Below are positions 24,765 through 36,486 of a stretch of DNA of 64,000 nt, in pieces; within the stretch, counting starts at the first letter, position 1, and every line of letters starts with the position of its first letter. Below the pieces are notes generated by a model. That model saw only the letters and a program-made list of their open reading frames with translations. It was not told the origin of the DNA and did no database searches. Source of the stretch: Neoechinorhynchus agilis. Lineage: Eukaryota; Acanthocephala. Location: contig CM121342.1 in assembly GCA_051530055.1 (NCBI GenBank), positions 2,480,001 through 2,544,000 of the forward strand, given 5' to 3'. The translations under genes and the position numbers were made by a program.

Positions 24765-24980
24765 ATTTTAAAAATACCGAAAAAAGAGACCAATGGAATC
24801 GTCCTTTACTCGGATTCTTCCATGTTATATAAATAGGGATTGTTGTTTTAGGATTTTTGCACCCGATTTCGTCGTTACTATTTTAAAAATACCGAAAAAA
24901 GAGACCAATGGGATCGTCCTTCACTCGGATTCTTCCGTGTTATGTAAATAGGGATTGTTGTTTTAGGAATTTGCATTCAA
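24765..24980 (+). repeat. about 108-bp tandem repeat with TATA-like core, right part
   Basis: Two further units of the repeat found at 23415-23608. Both carry TACCGAAAAAAGAGACCAAT and the TATA-like TTATATAAATAGGG (ATGTAAATAGGG in the last copy), and resemble each other more than the left pair. Confidence 0.8.
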
Positions 24981-24999
24981 ATTGGCCAATCACTTTATA

Positions 25000-25510
25000 A
25001 AAAGTGCATGAATTCCTACATTTTGAACCTAGAGAAAATGATCTAGTAGAGAACGTAGTTCTTCTTAGTGCTGGAACGAGTGTTCTTTGAGTCAACTGTC
25101 ATCAATCGGAAATGCGTCTCGCGTTTTGTACAGAGCGATAAGTCAGTGCTGACGTTCTCTGCGTATTCCGACGAGTTTGAGTCTGACTGTCGCAATGTAG
25201 AAAGGTTGATAGAATGCTCTCAACCGGAAGTCCTTAATTTTCCTATATCCCAATGTTCTCAGTGTATGAAGATTGGACGCTTGGGCAAATCTAATATTGA
25301 AGTGTCATGAAGAAGTGTGCGTTTTCAATTATAAGGCAAAAAGTGCTAAGAACGACAATTAAACTTTCAAAAAAAAGAATTGCGCTTGCAACTAAAAAGA
25401 TTTTAATCTCATTAAATCCTACAAAAACAGTTTTAAATGGAAGTAAAAATTATCAGTCGAAAATAATTATTCTTAGGCGGTTAAGTCGGTAATGGAGTTT
25501 TTTTGGGTTC
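25000..25510. other. no recognised gene
   Basis: Contains an 80-codon frame at 25068-25310 (with CSQPEVLNFPISQCSQCM) that has no family I recognise and may be chance or a relic. Confidence 0.3.
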
Positions 25511-25514
25511 ATTT

Positions 25515-25730
25515 ATTCAATCTTTACTTTTTGTTTATGGCGTCAAAATTGAAAGAATTTATTACGTCCGATATCTGGGAAGCACAATCTTGTGTGCATT
25601 TGTCACAAGGTTGCTTGTTAGTTTTTTCTCAATTAATAGAAAACCTACAAGCAACCTTGTGACAAATGCACACAAGATTGTACCTCCGGGATTACGGATA
25701 GTTCAATCTTCAAAAATCAATTTTTAGTAC
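25515..25730. repeat. foldback repeat with about 38-bp arms
   Basis: Arms at 25582-25620 and 25646-25682 are near-perfect inverted copies (GCACAATCTTGTGTGCATTT on the left) around a loop of about 25 bp. The flank TGGCGTCAAAATTGAAAG AATTTATT is shared in degenerate form with the inverted copy near 48790-48850, so this is a dispersed family. Confidence 0.8.
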
Positions 25731-25739
25731 AAAAAATTA

Positions 25740-26885
25740 GAAATGTTGGGAGTTGTTAATCGAAGATTAAACCCCACTGAAAATTATGTAAACCTTTATG
25801 ATTGAAATCCGAATTTAATGCCATTTTTTAAACAAACACAATGATAAAAAAATCGCGTATGAATTTACGTATAAAAATATTTTAACAACTAAAACATAAT
25901 TGAAGTTATGAACATCAAAAATAAAACAACAAATTATATGCCATTTTTGGAATGCGTTCACCCCTATGGTAAACAATTTTAAGCCAATAAGAACACGGCC
26001 ACATATAACAACCAATCAGAGATTTGAGTGAAAAACCAATCAACGAGTGCAGAATGAAGCGACCAGCGTTTATCAGGAGTTCGGCGGGGGTTGTGGCATA
26101 AGAAGATTGTCACCCATGTCAAAGAAATTCTTTCGGAGCAAATAATGTATGACGCAATAAGCAACACGTAGGAAACCGACTTTCAAAATCCTTTCATTCA
26201 TTGGGGTTCAATATTTTCGAGGAACGAGCAAATTTTTTAAGGATTTTAAATGGTTTGATTTTTTTCGTTTCCGTTGTTATTCTCCTTTAGAAAATATCAC
26301 CACGATTGTCGCTTTTTTTGCTGGCAACGATATCCTTCTGTCGTTTTCCACAAAAATGTCATTCGATGCCATAGGATCATTTATGTTAATTTCCGACCTT
26401 TTTGAGTGAATATGACGTCATTTTCCTACTTTTTATTACGTTGTAAATTCTTGCATTTCAGGTTTCTTAAATGACGAATTTCCTTGCTGGTTTAAAGGCA
26501 CGAAATTGTTCCTTTAATTTTTCCGCTATAAACAAAAATTAGCTTTTAGAAGATTTGTAAAAAATTGCATTTTGAGTTCGCCGATTGTTTTTAAAGTATG
26601 AAAGTAACATTAAATATTTCTAGATTACGCATAACGGTGATATCTTGAAATTAAGGACCCCTATGTTCATTTTCATAGATTACAAATCATGTGATACTTG
26701 AAGCTTTTTGAAATTTCATGGATTCGAAATTGATTATTTATAAGCGAAATTTTGAGCACGAAATCGCCGAAATTGAAAACTGAATACATTTATTTAAAAC
26801 ATCAAAATGTTAAAATCAAAAATTTGAAAAACAACGAAAAATGAATTCTTAAACTGGCAGATTTTGTGTAGGATTGCTACCATTC
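25740..26885. other. intergenic AT-rich stretch
   Basis: No gene, RNA or repeat recognised. Confidence 0.4.
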
Positions 26886-26888
26886 TAA

Positions 26889-27044
26889 AATTAATTATGA
26901 TGGTGAACTGAAGGAAAAAATTATGAATTTATTTATCAGAATTTTCGACCAATGCGCTTACAATCACTGAAGAAGACCAACGCAATGGTCGAAAATTCTA
27001 ATAAATTCATAATTTTTTCCTTCAGTTCACCATCATAATTAATT
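26889..27044. repeat. foldback repeat, about 65-bp arms
   Basis: The left arm (AATTAATTATGATGGTGAAC onward, 26889-26956) and right arm (26980-27044) are almost exact inverted copies, with a central loop of roughly 23 bp containing CAATCACTGAAGAAGACC. The DNA would form a long hairpin. MITE-like. Confidence 0.85.
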
Positions 27045-27355
27045 CCTAAATGAATATCTACAAACCATTCTAAAATTAGGGACTGATTCAAAGAAACAGA
27101 TTTCTGAAGACAATAAGCATCAAATATTTTGCGAAACAAAGTTTGAGTATAAATTCATTAAAAATTTGACAACCAAAAACCTTTTTTGACGTTTGTATGA
27201 TTTGTTGCAAATTTTTGCTTAAAAGCAAGAGTAATATTTTAAAATTTTCCAGTGGCAAAAGTTGAAAGCTGACGTGTTCACTATTCAAGACAGGCCAAAC
27301 TCAAATTTCATTTGTAATGTAATCTCGAATAATACAATAACCAAATAAAATTGAT

Positions 27356-28051
27356 CTAATTTTCAACCCAGAATCTTTGCATTTGTACCTTCCTATCTGT
27401 CGAAATACAAAGAGCTGTGATTACCAGTAAAACCTCAATCATGATGACTGCCACGAGTGAATTTCCAATATGTCTTGCAACTTTTTTTGCTGAATGAAAA
27501 ACAATACGTCCACATCCATTTATATATATATTTCCAGGTTCCGAAGGTATTGAACAACTGGTTGGAATTAAATTCACTGGCCAATCACTCGGATCGTTGA
27601 ATCCACAACATTCGAAATTTGATTGAATGCTGTTCACAATACTCAGAGATATATCATCGTTTTGATTGATAGCTTTGTCAAATGTTTCATCGAGGACTCG
27701 AAGCAATCGCTTGCCAATCCGATCATCACCGAAGTTATAAGAGACGACAGCCAATGATGTATCGATTAAAACCATAACAATTATTATAGTTGCGAATATA
27801 CGAAGAAGAAGACGTGATCGTTTGTACGTTGCGACAAGACCCAGTATTGACAGAAATAAGGTGGCAATTGCAGTAACGATTAATAACGCATTGATTGAAA
27901 TCGTAAGAGTCGAATTGCACAAATATATCAAATGTTCTGGAGTATATCTTGGTAGCACTGCCAATGCTACAATAGCGGCTAATGATGCGATGAAGACTAT
28001 TATGTTAGCGATACCAAGCAATAACCGAGAAAAGACAGTACAGCAACCCAT
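27356..28051 (-). CDS. tetraspanin
   Basis: A 231-residue four-pass membrane protein. I place the start at the ATG giving MGCCTVFSR; the frame extends nine bases further but without an ATG. Hydrophobic segments fall at about residues 10-32, 46-68, 78-100 and 198-222. The large extracellular loop carries the diagnostic CCG motif (FECCGFNDPSDW) plus two more Cys (TSCSI, NGCGR), the four-Cys pattern of the family. Membrane-proximal Cys at the N-terminus are typical palmitoylation sites. Tetraspanins organise membrane microdomains with integrins, proteases and receptors; the specific subfamily cannot be assigned by eye. The gene is intronless. Confidence 0.88.
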   Translation of the reverse strand: MGCCTVFSRLLLGIANIIVFIASLAAIVALAVLPRYTPEHLIYLCNSTLTISINALLIVTAIATLFLSILGLVATYKRSRLLLRIFATIIIVMVLIDTSLAVVSYNFGDDRIGKRLLRVLDETFDKAINQNDDISLSIVNSIQSNFECCGFNDPSDWPVNLIPTSCSIPSEPGNIYINGCGRIVFHSAKKVARHIGNSLVAVIMIEVLLVITALCISTDRKVQMQRFWVEN

Positions 28052-28244
28052 TTCGAGCAAACGATCTCAGATCCACAAAGATACAAGCGCAATCTTTTAA
28101 CAGTTGGAAATGTCTCGACGCGAACATTACTCAGGTTCAATGAATCATGCAAAAATAGAAATGCAGGTAAGTGGTGATTTAAAAAAATTAGACATAAAGT
28201 AGCCTTGGTCAAAAGTATGTCTAACTCTCATTATATACATTGAA

Positions 28245-30297
28245 CTTATTTATTTAGATGTGTTTTATAAGGGCAACTCTTACCCCAATAAAATACATTG
28301 AACTTATTTATTTAGATGTGTTTTATAAGGGCAACTCTTACCCAATAAAATACATTGAAATTGTTTATTTCCGTTTATTTTACAAGGGCAAGTCTTGCTC
28401 TTATAAAATACGTTAAAATTGTTTATTTCCGTTTATTTTACAAGGGCTAGTCTTGCTCTTATAAAACACATTGAAATTTTTTATTTCCGTTTATTTTACA
28501 AGGCCAAGTCTTGCTCTTATAAAATACATTGAAATTGTTTATTTCCGTTTATTTTACAAGGGTAATTCTTGCTCTTATAAAATACATTGGAATTTTTTAT
28601 TTCCGTTTATTTTACAAAGCCAAGTCTTGCTCTTATAAAATACATTTGAATTGTTTGTTTCCATGTATTTTACAAGGTCAAGTCTTGCTCTTATAAAATA
28701 CATTGAAATTGTTTATTTTGTATGTATTTTACAAGGCCAAGTCTTGCTCTTTTAAAATACATTGAAATTGTTTATTTCCGTTTATTTTACAAGGGCAAGT
28801 CTTGCTCTTATAAAACACATTGAAATTTTTTATTTCCGTTTATTTTACAATGGCAAGTCTTTCTCTTATAAAATACATTGGAATTGTTTATTTCCATGTA
28901 TTTTACAAGGCCAAGTCTTGCTCTTATAAAATACGTTGAAATTGTTTATTTCCGTTTATTTTACAAGGGTAAGTCTTGCTCTTATCAAATACATTGAAAT
29001 TGTTTATTTTGTATGTATTTTACAAGGCCAAGTCTTGCTCTTATAAAACACATTGAAATTTTTTATTTCCGTTTATTTTACAAGGGCTAGTATAGCTCTT
29101 ATAAAATACGTTGAAATTGTTTATTTCCGTTTATTTTACAAGGCCAAGTCTTGCTCTTATAAAATACATTGAAATTATTTATTTCCATGTATTTTACAAG
29201 GCCAAGTCTTGCTCCTATAAAATACATTGAAATTGTTTATTTCCGTTTAATTTACAATGGCAAGTCTTTCTCTTATAAAATACATTGGAATTGTTTATTT
29301 CCATGTATTTTACAAGGCCAAGTCTTGCTCTTATAAAATACGTTGAAATTGTTTATTTCCGTTTATTTTACAAGGGTAAGTCTTGCTCTTATAAAATACA
29401 TTGAAATTGTTTATTTCCGTTTATTTTACAAGGGCAAGTCTTGCTCTTATAAAATACATTGAAATTGTTTATTTCCGTTTATTTTACAAGGAAGTCTTGC
29501 TCTTATAAAATACATTGAAATTGTTTATTTCCGTTTATTTTACAAGGGCAAGTCTTGCTCTTATAAAATACATTGAAATTGTTTATTTCCGTTTATTTTA
29601 CAAAGTCTTGCTCTTTAAAATACATTGAAATTTTTATTTCCGTTTATTTTACAAGGGTAAGTCTTGCTCTTATAAAGTACATTGGAATTGTTTATTTCCA
29701 TGTATTTTCAAGGCCAATCTTGCTATTATAAAATACATTGAAATTGTTTATTTCCATGTAAGGCAAGTCTTGCTCTTATAAAATCATTGAATTGTTTATT
29801 TCTTATTTTACAGGGAAGTCTTGCTCTTATAAATTTTTTTTTTTATTTTAAAGGCAAGTCTTGTTTGGCAGTTGTTTATAAATTAATTTTTATTTTTATT
29901 TTACAGGGTCTTGTCTTATAAAATCATTGAAATTTTTATTTCCTTATTTTACAAGGCAAGTCTTGTTATAAAATACATTGAAATTGTTTATTTCTTATTT
30001 ACAAGGCAAGTCTTCTCTTATAAAATCATTGAATTGTTTATTTCCTTATTTTACAAGGAAGTCTTGCTCTTATAAAATACATTGAAATTGTTTATTTCCG
30101 TTTATTTTACAAGGGAAGTCTTGCTCTTATTAAAATACATTGAAATTTTTATTTCCGTTTATTTTACAAGGGAATCTTGCTCTTATAAAACATTGGAATT
30201 GTTTATTTCCATGTATTTTCAAGGCAATCTTGCTTTATAAAATACATTGAAATTGTTATTTCCATGTACTTTACAAGGGCAAGTCTTGCTCATATAA
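28245..30297. repeat. 58-bp tandem array, left block (about 35 copies)
   Basis: Unit of 58 bp running AAAATACATTGAAATTGTTT ATTTCCGTTTATTTTACAAG GGCAAGTCTTGCTCTTAT. Variants include CCATG in place of CCGTT and GGCCAAG in place of GGGCAAG. Copies from about 29690 to 30260 carry many small deletions. The array continues at 32183-33030 on the other side of a LINE insertion. Confidence 0.97.
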
Positions 30298-32182
30298 AAT
30301 TTTTTTGTAAAGTTATAATAGTTCACATTATGAAAATTTCTCGACAATTAACACACTCACCACCTCCCGCCGAATTCCAGCTTTTGTCCTTCCTCGACCG
30401 TCGCCATCACGCTGGCAGCATTGCCCCGTTGTACTGCTAGCGAGATATTTTGTCGAAGAAATACGCCTGCCCTTGGGTCTCCGGTTGGCTCTCAATTTCT
30501 TCGAGAGATCCTGGAGCAGAGAGAGTGCCGAGCTGCCGAGCGATCCATACGTCTCTACCCCAAAGGGGACAAAATATTGAGCCCTCGATAACTGAATATA
30601 TTTCCGTATTTTCCTCCCTTGGCACCACCGGCGATTTCGAGGGAGTAGGGGATGTTGCTGGCTGCGAGGGTATCCACACACGTGGCATCCCAGAGAATTC
30701 ATTTGCCCTCCCGCCACGGGAAGACCGAAATTCCATCGGGCCTACGGTGTTCTGGTCGACAAAGGTGGGCGGCTTCCAGGATGTTCGGGAAGTTCGCCGT
30801 TCTCAACGCCCCAGAAATTGCGTTATTGATTTCAGAATGGCGTGAAAACCTTCCTGCTGGCCTTCTGCAGACGAGACCGTGTCGCCCGAGAGCATCAACC
30901 AAAGACCCACATCGACAGCGATGGGGCGTGCATATCGGGAGACCAAGTCTTAAGGATACTACGATCCTCGTTACCTCGTCAGTAAGAAGAGTTCCCACTG
31001 ATGCCAGAGGAACAGCCTCCAACCACGCCCCAGATTCTCGTGTTGAAACTGCCAACAGTCTAGCTCGGACGACCCCATCGCGAGAACCGGAAAGTAGAGA
31101 GCTGTGAGCTCTCGCGACAAGAGGTCCGTCCCAGATCGACTGTCTGAGGCCATTCACGGGAACGTGGTTAGCGCCTGTCTGCTGGCACCATTCCTCAACC
31201 GCCACCACGAAATCCCGGTCAAGACAGAACTTTTCCTTCAAAATGTTCTTCGAGACTGGTAGGCTCCCCTCAAACGATCCAAGAAAGGCCGGCAAAGCAA
31301 GGTCGACTAGTGCCCGAATTCCCAATCCCCCAGGTGACACAGGCAAAGAAGCTTGTCGCCACGCCTCATCTGAGAGCTGGACATTTAAAATACGCTCGAG
31401 GCAAGCCCTCACCTTGCCGTCGAGCTTAGCCAATCCTTCCTTATGTTTGAAAAATGTTGCTGTGCGAACCTTGTACAATAATTTGGGGATGAAGAGCGCG
31501 TTCTTTATCAGAAAAACGCTTCGTTAGCCGAGAGAGCGCTCACCCTATCGCACAGCAACGAAAGTTTCGGTATGATATGGCCGATCTCATCTTCCACATT
31601 TGAATCGAAGACGCAACTGCCCAGGAGGCTGAGTTGTTCCCGAGTCACGAGTTTCAGGCCTGGAGCTACGGTCTCGAACTCATCCATTAGGTCCTTGACT
31701 TTGGCGGCGTCTTCGATATTAAATACTAGAAGCTCACACTTTCCAGCATTGAGCTCAGTGCCCATTCTCGAGGTCTCCCTTATCTACGTCTCCAAATCGC
31801 GCAGTACAGCGGAGGGATCACCCGTTGAAGCTGGAATGGAGAGAGTGCGCTTTTGGATTTACTGCTAGGGAGAATGCGATTGTACCTCGAGGATCTCCTT
31901 GCTGTACTCCTCTTTCGGACCAAATGAGGTGGTCTTCGAAAAGCAAAGGAGTCGCCGTCCCGTAGGCATTGAGAAAATACTGGAAGGCTTCTTGTGCGTG
32001 ATCCCTAATTGCGCAGAACATGGTTTCACTATTGTGAGAGTTAAAGGCGTTCCGAAAATCACCCTTAAGAATCACGCACGGCTCTGAGCTTCTCGTAGCG
32101 AAGTTTCGGAGCGAGTGGACAATAGCTTCCGTCCCGCAGGATGTGCAGCAGCCCAGTTGGACAAAACGAAGTTGCTGTTCGG
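30298..32182 (-). mobile_element. LINE copy B, inserted in the 58-bp array
   Basis: Non-LTR retrotransposon on the minus strand, about 95% like copy C by eye. From its 5' side: RT motif A (LKGDFRNAFN, near 32050), GVQQGDP (near 31900), thumb region, SPGGLGIRALVDLALPA, a zinc-knuckle region CTPHRCRCGS...GRHGLVC, and a restriction-like endonuclease pattern with RRPDG. The reading frame is broken in a few places, for example between the 31508-31765 and 30699-31478 pieces, and the catalytic YLDD box region is missing. The 3' end has about 55 nt after the stop, then an A-run. The 5' end is truncated. The array phase is nearly continuous across it, so it jumped into the array. Confidence 0.88.
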
Positions 32183-33030
32183 TCTTTTGGAATTGTTGAT
32201 TTCCATGTATTTTACAGGGGCAAGTCTTGCTCTTATAAAATACATTGAAATTGTTTATTTCCGTTTATTTTACAAGGGCAAGTCTTGCTCTTATAAAATT
32301 CATTGAAATTGTTTATTTCCGTTTATTTTACAAGGGCAAGTCTTGCTCTTATAAAATACATTGGAATTGTTTATTTCCATGTATTTTACAAGGGCAAGTC
32401 TTGCTCTTATAAAATACATTGAAATTGTTTATTTCCGTTTATTTCACAAGGGCAAGTTTTGCTCTTATAAAGTACATTGAAATTGTATATTTTGTATGTA
32501 TTTTACAAGGCCAAGTCTTGCTCTTTTAAAATACATTGAAATTGTTTATTTCCGTTTATTTTACAAGGGCAAGTCTTGCTCTTATAAAATACATTGAAAT
32601 TGTTTATTTTGTATGTATTTTACACGGCCAAGTCTTGCTCTTATAAAATACATTGAAATTGTTTATTTCCGTTTATTTTACAAGGCCAAGTCTTGCTCTT
32701 ATAAAATACATTGAAATTGTTTATTTTGTATGTATTTTACACGGCCAAGTCTTGCTCTTATAAAATAAATTGAAATTGTTTATTTCCATGTATTTTACAA
32801 GGCCAAGTCTTGCTCTTATAAAATACATTTGAATTGTTTATTTCCATGTATTTTACAAGGGCAAGTCTTGCTCTTATAAAATACATTGAAATTGTTTATT
32901 TCCGTTTATTTTACAAGGGCGTCTTGCTCTTATAAAATACATTGAAATTGTTTATTTCCGTTTATTTTACAAGGGCAAGTTTTGCTCTTATAAAATACAT
33001 TGAAATTGTTTATTTCCATGTATTTTACAA
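32183..33030. repeat. 58-bp tandem array, right block (about 14 copies)
   Basis: Same unit as 28245-30297. It resumes at GGAATTG, only about 5 bp out of phase from where the left block stops (TATAAAAT). Copies are cleaner than in the 29690-30260 stretch. Confidence 0.97.
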
Positions 33031-33034
33031 ATCA

Positions 33035-33500
33035 TAATTCTTCAGTTGTTTTTGGTCAGGTTGACGTTTGGCCACCGATTTTCACCTTTAACATTTTTTG
33101 CATCAGTTTACGCCTTTCTGATTTAACTTTTAATTGCAATTGCGGTTTTTTAATATCTTTGGATTGAAATTTATTTGTTTTTGTTTTCTTACCTGATATT
33201 ATTTGTGCAATTCTTATTATTTTATACGAAGAATAGATTTTTATTGAAGTATGGGTAAATCATTTCTTGAAGAATGCTGTCGTCAATTACTTCGCCTGTT
33301 GTAATTGCATCTTTTTTAAATTCGATTTTTAAGTAATTTCGATTTTTACAATAGGTTTTTCGATGACGCATTTCAAATCTTCATTTTGATTTTTGCTTAC
33401 TCTAATCGATCTTAATGGCATTAAAATTTTGTTTACGTTTAATCTAAATTTCTTCGCATATAATCCCTCGCTTCTGAAAACAATCTTTTATTTTTCCAAT
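33035..33500. other. 3' flank of COQ3
   Basis: AT-rich; no gene recognised. Confidence 0.35.
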
Positions 33501-34830
33501 CTACAATCGATGACCGGAAATCGCGTAATTGACTGCCGTCGCATAGAATGATTCGGTCCATGCATTTGAAATTGGATTATAGATAAGACCTTGGACATTC
33601 GTATCTTCTATTCCACCTTCAAAATTTAGTTTTTCAAAGAAAAGCCTCGTCGAAATGGGACTTACGTTTCTTAAACTCATGTTTAATTTCACTGGGTTTT
33701 AAAAACAATCGATGTTCATGGGCTCCTCGAGGTACAATATTAATAATGTATTCTGCCACTATTTTAGCTAAAACAAACGACGAAAGCGTTCGATTTATCG
33801 TTGTTATAAAAATGAAACTCCGATGTTGTTTCATAAGTTCCGATGAAGTTTCGATAAATTTCTTGTAATCTGGAACATGTTCAATCACTTCAGATGCAAT
33901 CACCGCATCGAATTTCTCTTCTTCTAGTTTGTTCTTCGAAGCTAATTCCTCGAGAGTCACTAAGAAAGGATATAAGGAAGTTAAGAAAGGTTTATTTTGA
34001 TTGCTCTGAATTCTTAAGTTATCTGTACGCTTTATTTAGTAAATCTTTTAGCGAAAACGTTTCAATTCTGTTCTTGGAAATGAATTTCTATATAATGAAA
34101 ACTATGTATTTCGAACAAAAAGTAAAGTTGGAGATGTGGTGACAATAATCTCGGATAAAACATATTTTACTGAATCGAGATATCGTCATTCTCGCTAAAT
34201 ATTTCGCGATTCAGGTATAAAATCGTCACAACTCCAACTCGGTCATGACGAAGGATTTTTTCTCATCGAAAAAAGTTTTGAGAATTAAAACACTTAAAAT
34301 GAAACCTCGCTCTCATTTAGTAGACTGACCGTTTAAATACGACACATTCTTGGCTTTTTTAAGTCCTTGTGATATCTGAAATTCTTGTTTTGCCTTTAAG
34401 GAATCAATTACCTCTTTTATCCGGTGGATAATCCATTGTAGTCGATTCCCCGAGACTATACACCGTCATACAGGATCGATGGCTGTTACATTATATCCAA
34501 GATTGGATAATGCCTACTTGCATTTTGTTAACAAATTAAACCCGATCAAAGACTTACATTGCTTAAAAGTCCTCCACCGCAGCCTATATCCAATAACTTG
34601 ATTTTTTCTTTTTCTAGTCTTCCTCTTTCAAGTGTACTTGTAATCCACTTTACACGAAATGGATTCATCGCATGTAACGCCTTATACGTCCCCATGGGGT
34701 CGTCCCATTTGTTCCATTGCTTACGAAAAATTGCTACGTTATCGGGATTAATATCGGAAGCGAAATTTCGAATTCTATTCGAAAGAGACATAAAACACAA
34801 ATATGATGGACGTAAAAGTTTTTGTAGCAT
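33501..34830 (-). CDS. COQ3: COQ3, ubiquinone biosynthesis O-methyltransferase
   Basis: Mitochondrial SAM-dependent methyltransferase that performs the O-methylations of ubiquinone synthesis. Five exons join in frame: 34830-34558, 34513-34472, 34411-34330, 33959-33666 and 33616-33501, giving 268 residues. Introns are 44, 60, 370 and 49 nt, all GT-AG. The first 20 or so residues are basic and hydrophobic, as for mitochondrial import. Conserved signatures follow: HAMNPFRVKWI, SAM motif I LLDIGCGGGLLSN, GYNVTAIDP, FDAVIASEVIEHV, FITTINRTLSSF, AEYIINIVPRGAHEH and the late GLIYNPISNAW ... AVNYA. The residue order matches the human protein throughout. Residues MKQHRSFIF replace the usual LKPGGxLF, a local divergence. 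An ATTTTAG acceptor lies 4 bases before the ATG. Confidence 0.93.
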
Positions 34831-34859
34831 TCCGCTAAAATGAAGATCTGAAACAAATT

Positions 34860-36480
34860 ACTTCAATTTGGACGGTGAAAATAAACAACGTTAACGAGAA
34901 CCCTAGTTCAATCCATTGACTTTATAAAATGAAACTTTTCAGGAATGAGTAATGTCATTGTTTAGAAAGTTTGTCCTTATTACCTGAGATGGTTTTTATC
35001 CATTTCAAATAGACATATACAAATTTTTCGTTGATGGAATAAATCCAAAAGTCACTGGTAGGGAAACGTTTTAGTTTCATGAGTTTTGTATTTGAAAAAT
35101 CGTTATTTTTTCTTGTAGCCTAGTGATCCCAAAAACTGCAAAATTCACGTTGCATAGAACATTTAACTACGTTGGAGCAAAAACAACGGAATTTTTTAGT
35201 GTTGCGCTCTTCTACTCTTATAAGCGAAACATAAAAGCGCAACGTTATTTAAGAGACAAAAATTGGTTGAATGATCTTTTAAATAAGCTGACCAACTAAG
35301 TGATGTTTGATCTTTCAACGAATTTGCATGAATCCAATGCTCTATCCCATATTCGTCTATGAAGAAAAATTCCTTTGGTTCATGGATGAAATGAGTGTCT
35401 GTCGGTCAAATATTTGATTATAAGTAAATAATATTCTTACAATTTTTAAATTTCGATTTAACGCATTAAATTTTTGATTTTAAAAAAATAGAATAATCGT
35501 ATCGAGAAAATCCATTAGGATGATAATTTTTGACTTGTGGTGAAGATAATCACCCGGTTAAAAATCATTTTACCCGAGTTTAAATGGTTGAAAACTTACA
35601 AGCAATGATTGATAAAATAAGATTTCCTCTTTAGAAATATTTCCTGATAATAAAATGATTTTTAACCCGGTGATTATCTTCACCACAGGCCAAAAATAGA
35701 TTAGTGCACTGAAATTCCACTTTCTGTTCCTTCCTTAATCGCCATTGTTTTGGAAACAAAAGTCATCTAATAATCATCTTGGAAGATAATTTCTCATTAA
35801 ATAATTGTACTAAAAAAATAGAATTAATGGTTCTTCTTCGAGCCTTAAGAAAGGCGCCGTTAGAATAATGCGATTTTGTGTTATTATTCTTTAAAAACTT
35901 CCACGTGCTCTTTTCGGTTATAAAAAGTGCTTTTATTTCCTGATGATCTAGCCGTTTTAAGTCAGGAAATTCTAATTTAAGTTAATGCTCAAACCGAAGT
36001 TTGTTGTTTATTTGAACCTTTTCGAATATTAAACCAGTCTAAACTGAAACTTCTCAATATCCGACGAGAATCTGCTTAAAGGGGACGTAATCATTGCTAA
36101 TGGCATTCTCAACTAGTCTTAAAAATATCAATTTCTCTTTAGCATTTAAACGCACCTCATTTCTAAGCATTATTTTAAGATATATTTCCATTTTCGCATT
36201 GAAATTCGTTGAAATAAATTTTCGTCAAGATTTTTTCATAAAATGCTGTAATTAAAGACTTGTTTTTGGTTAATTCGTCCAAAATTCTGCACGAAATCAT
36301 ACATTTTCTATTTTAAATTAATAAAACACTTAAAAAATATCTCAATTTAACAATCTGAATGATCATGAAAAGAATGAATTGTAAAATCTGATTAAATATT
36401 CCAGATATATCTTAACATAGAAAAATGCTAATCTTCTATTTGTTCAGCTGAAAAGAGTAAATAATCACTCCTGTTACTCA
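34860..36480. other. intergenic stretch with foldback repeat
   Basis: No gene recognised. It contains the inverted repeat at 35530-35693. A relic resembling the 47711-47814 element lies just upstream, inside the third COQ3 intron, at about 34130-34250. Confidence 0.4.
35530..35693. repeat. foldback repeat, about 43-bp arms
   Basis: TTGACTTGTGGTGAAGATAA on the left is matched inverted by TTATCTTCACCACAGGCCAA on the right; arms at 35530-35572 and 35651-35693. A degenerate single copy with the same flank (GAGAAAATCCAT) lies at 45432-45505 in the other orientation, showing a family. Confidence 0.85.
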
Positions 36481-36486
36481 AGGTTC

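Noticed and set aside
28245-33030. CRISPR-like array
   Set aside because: The whole 58-bp unit repeats without unique spacers, and the setting is eukaryotic; it is an ordinary tandem repeat.
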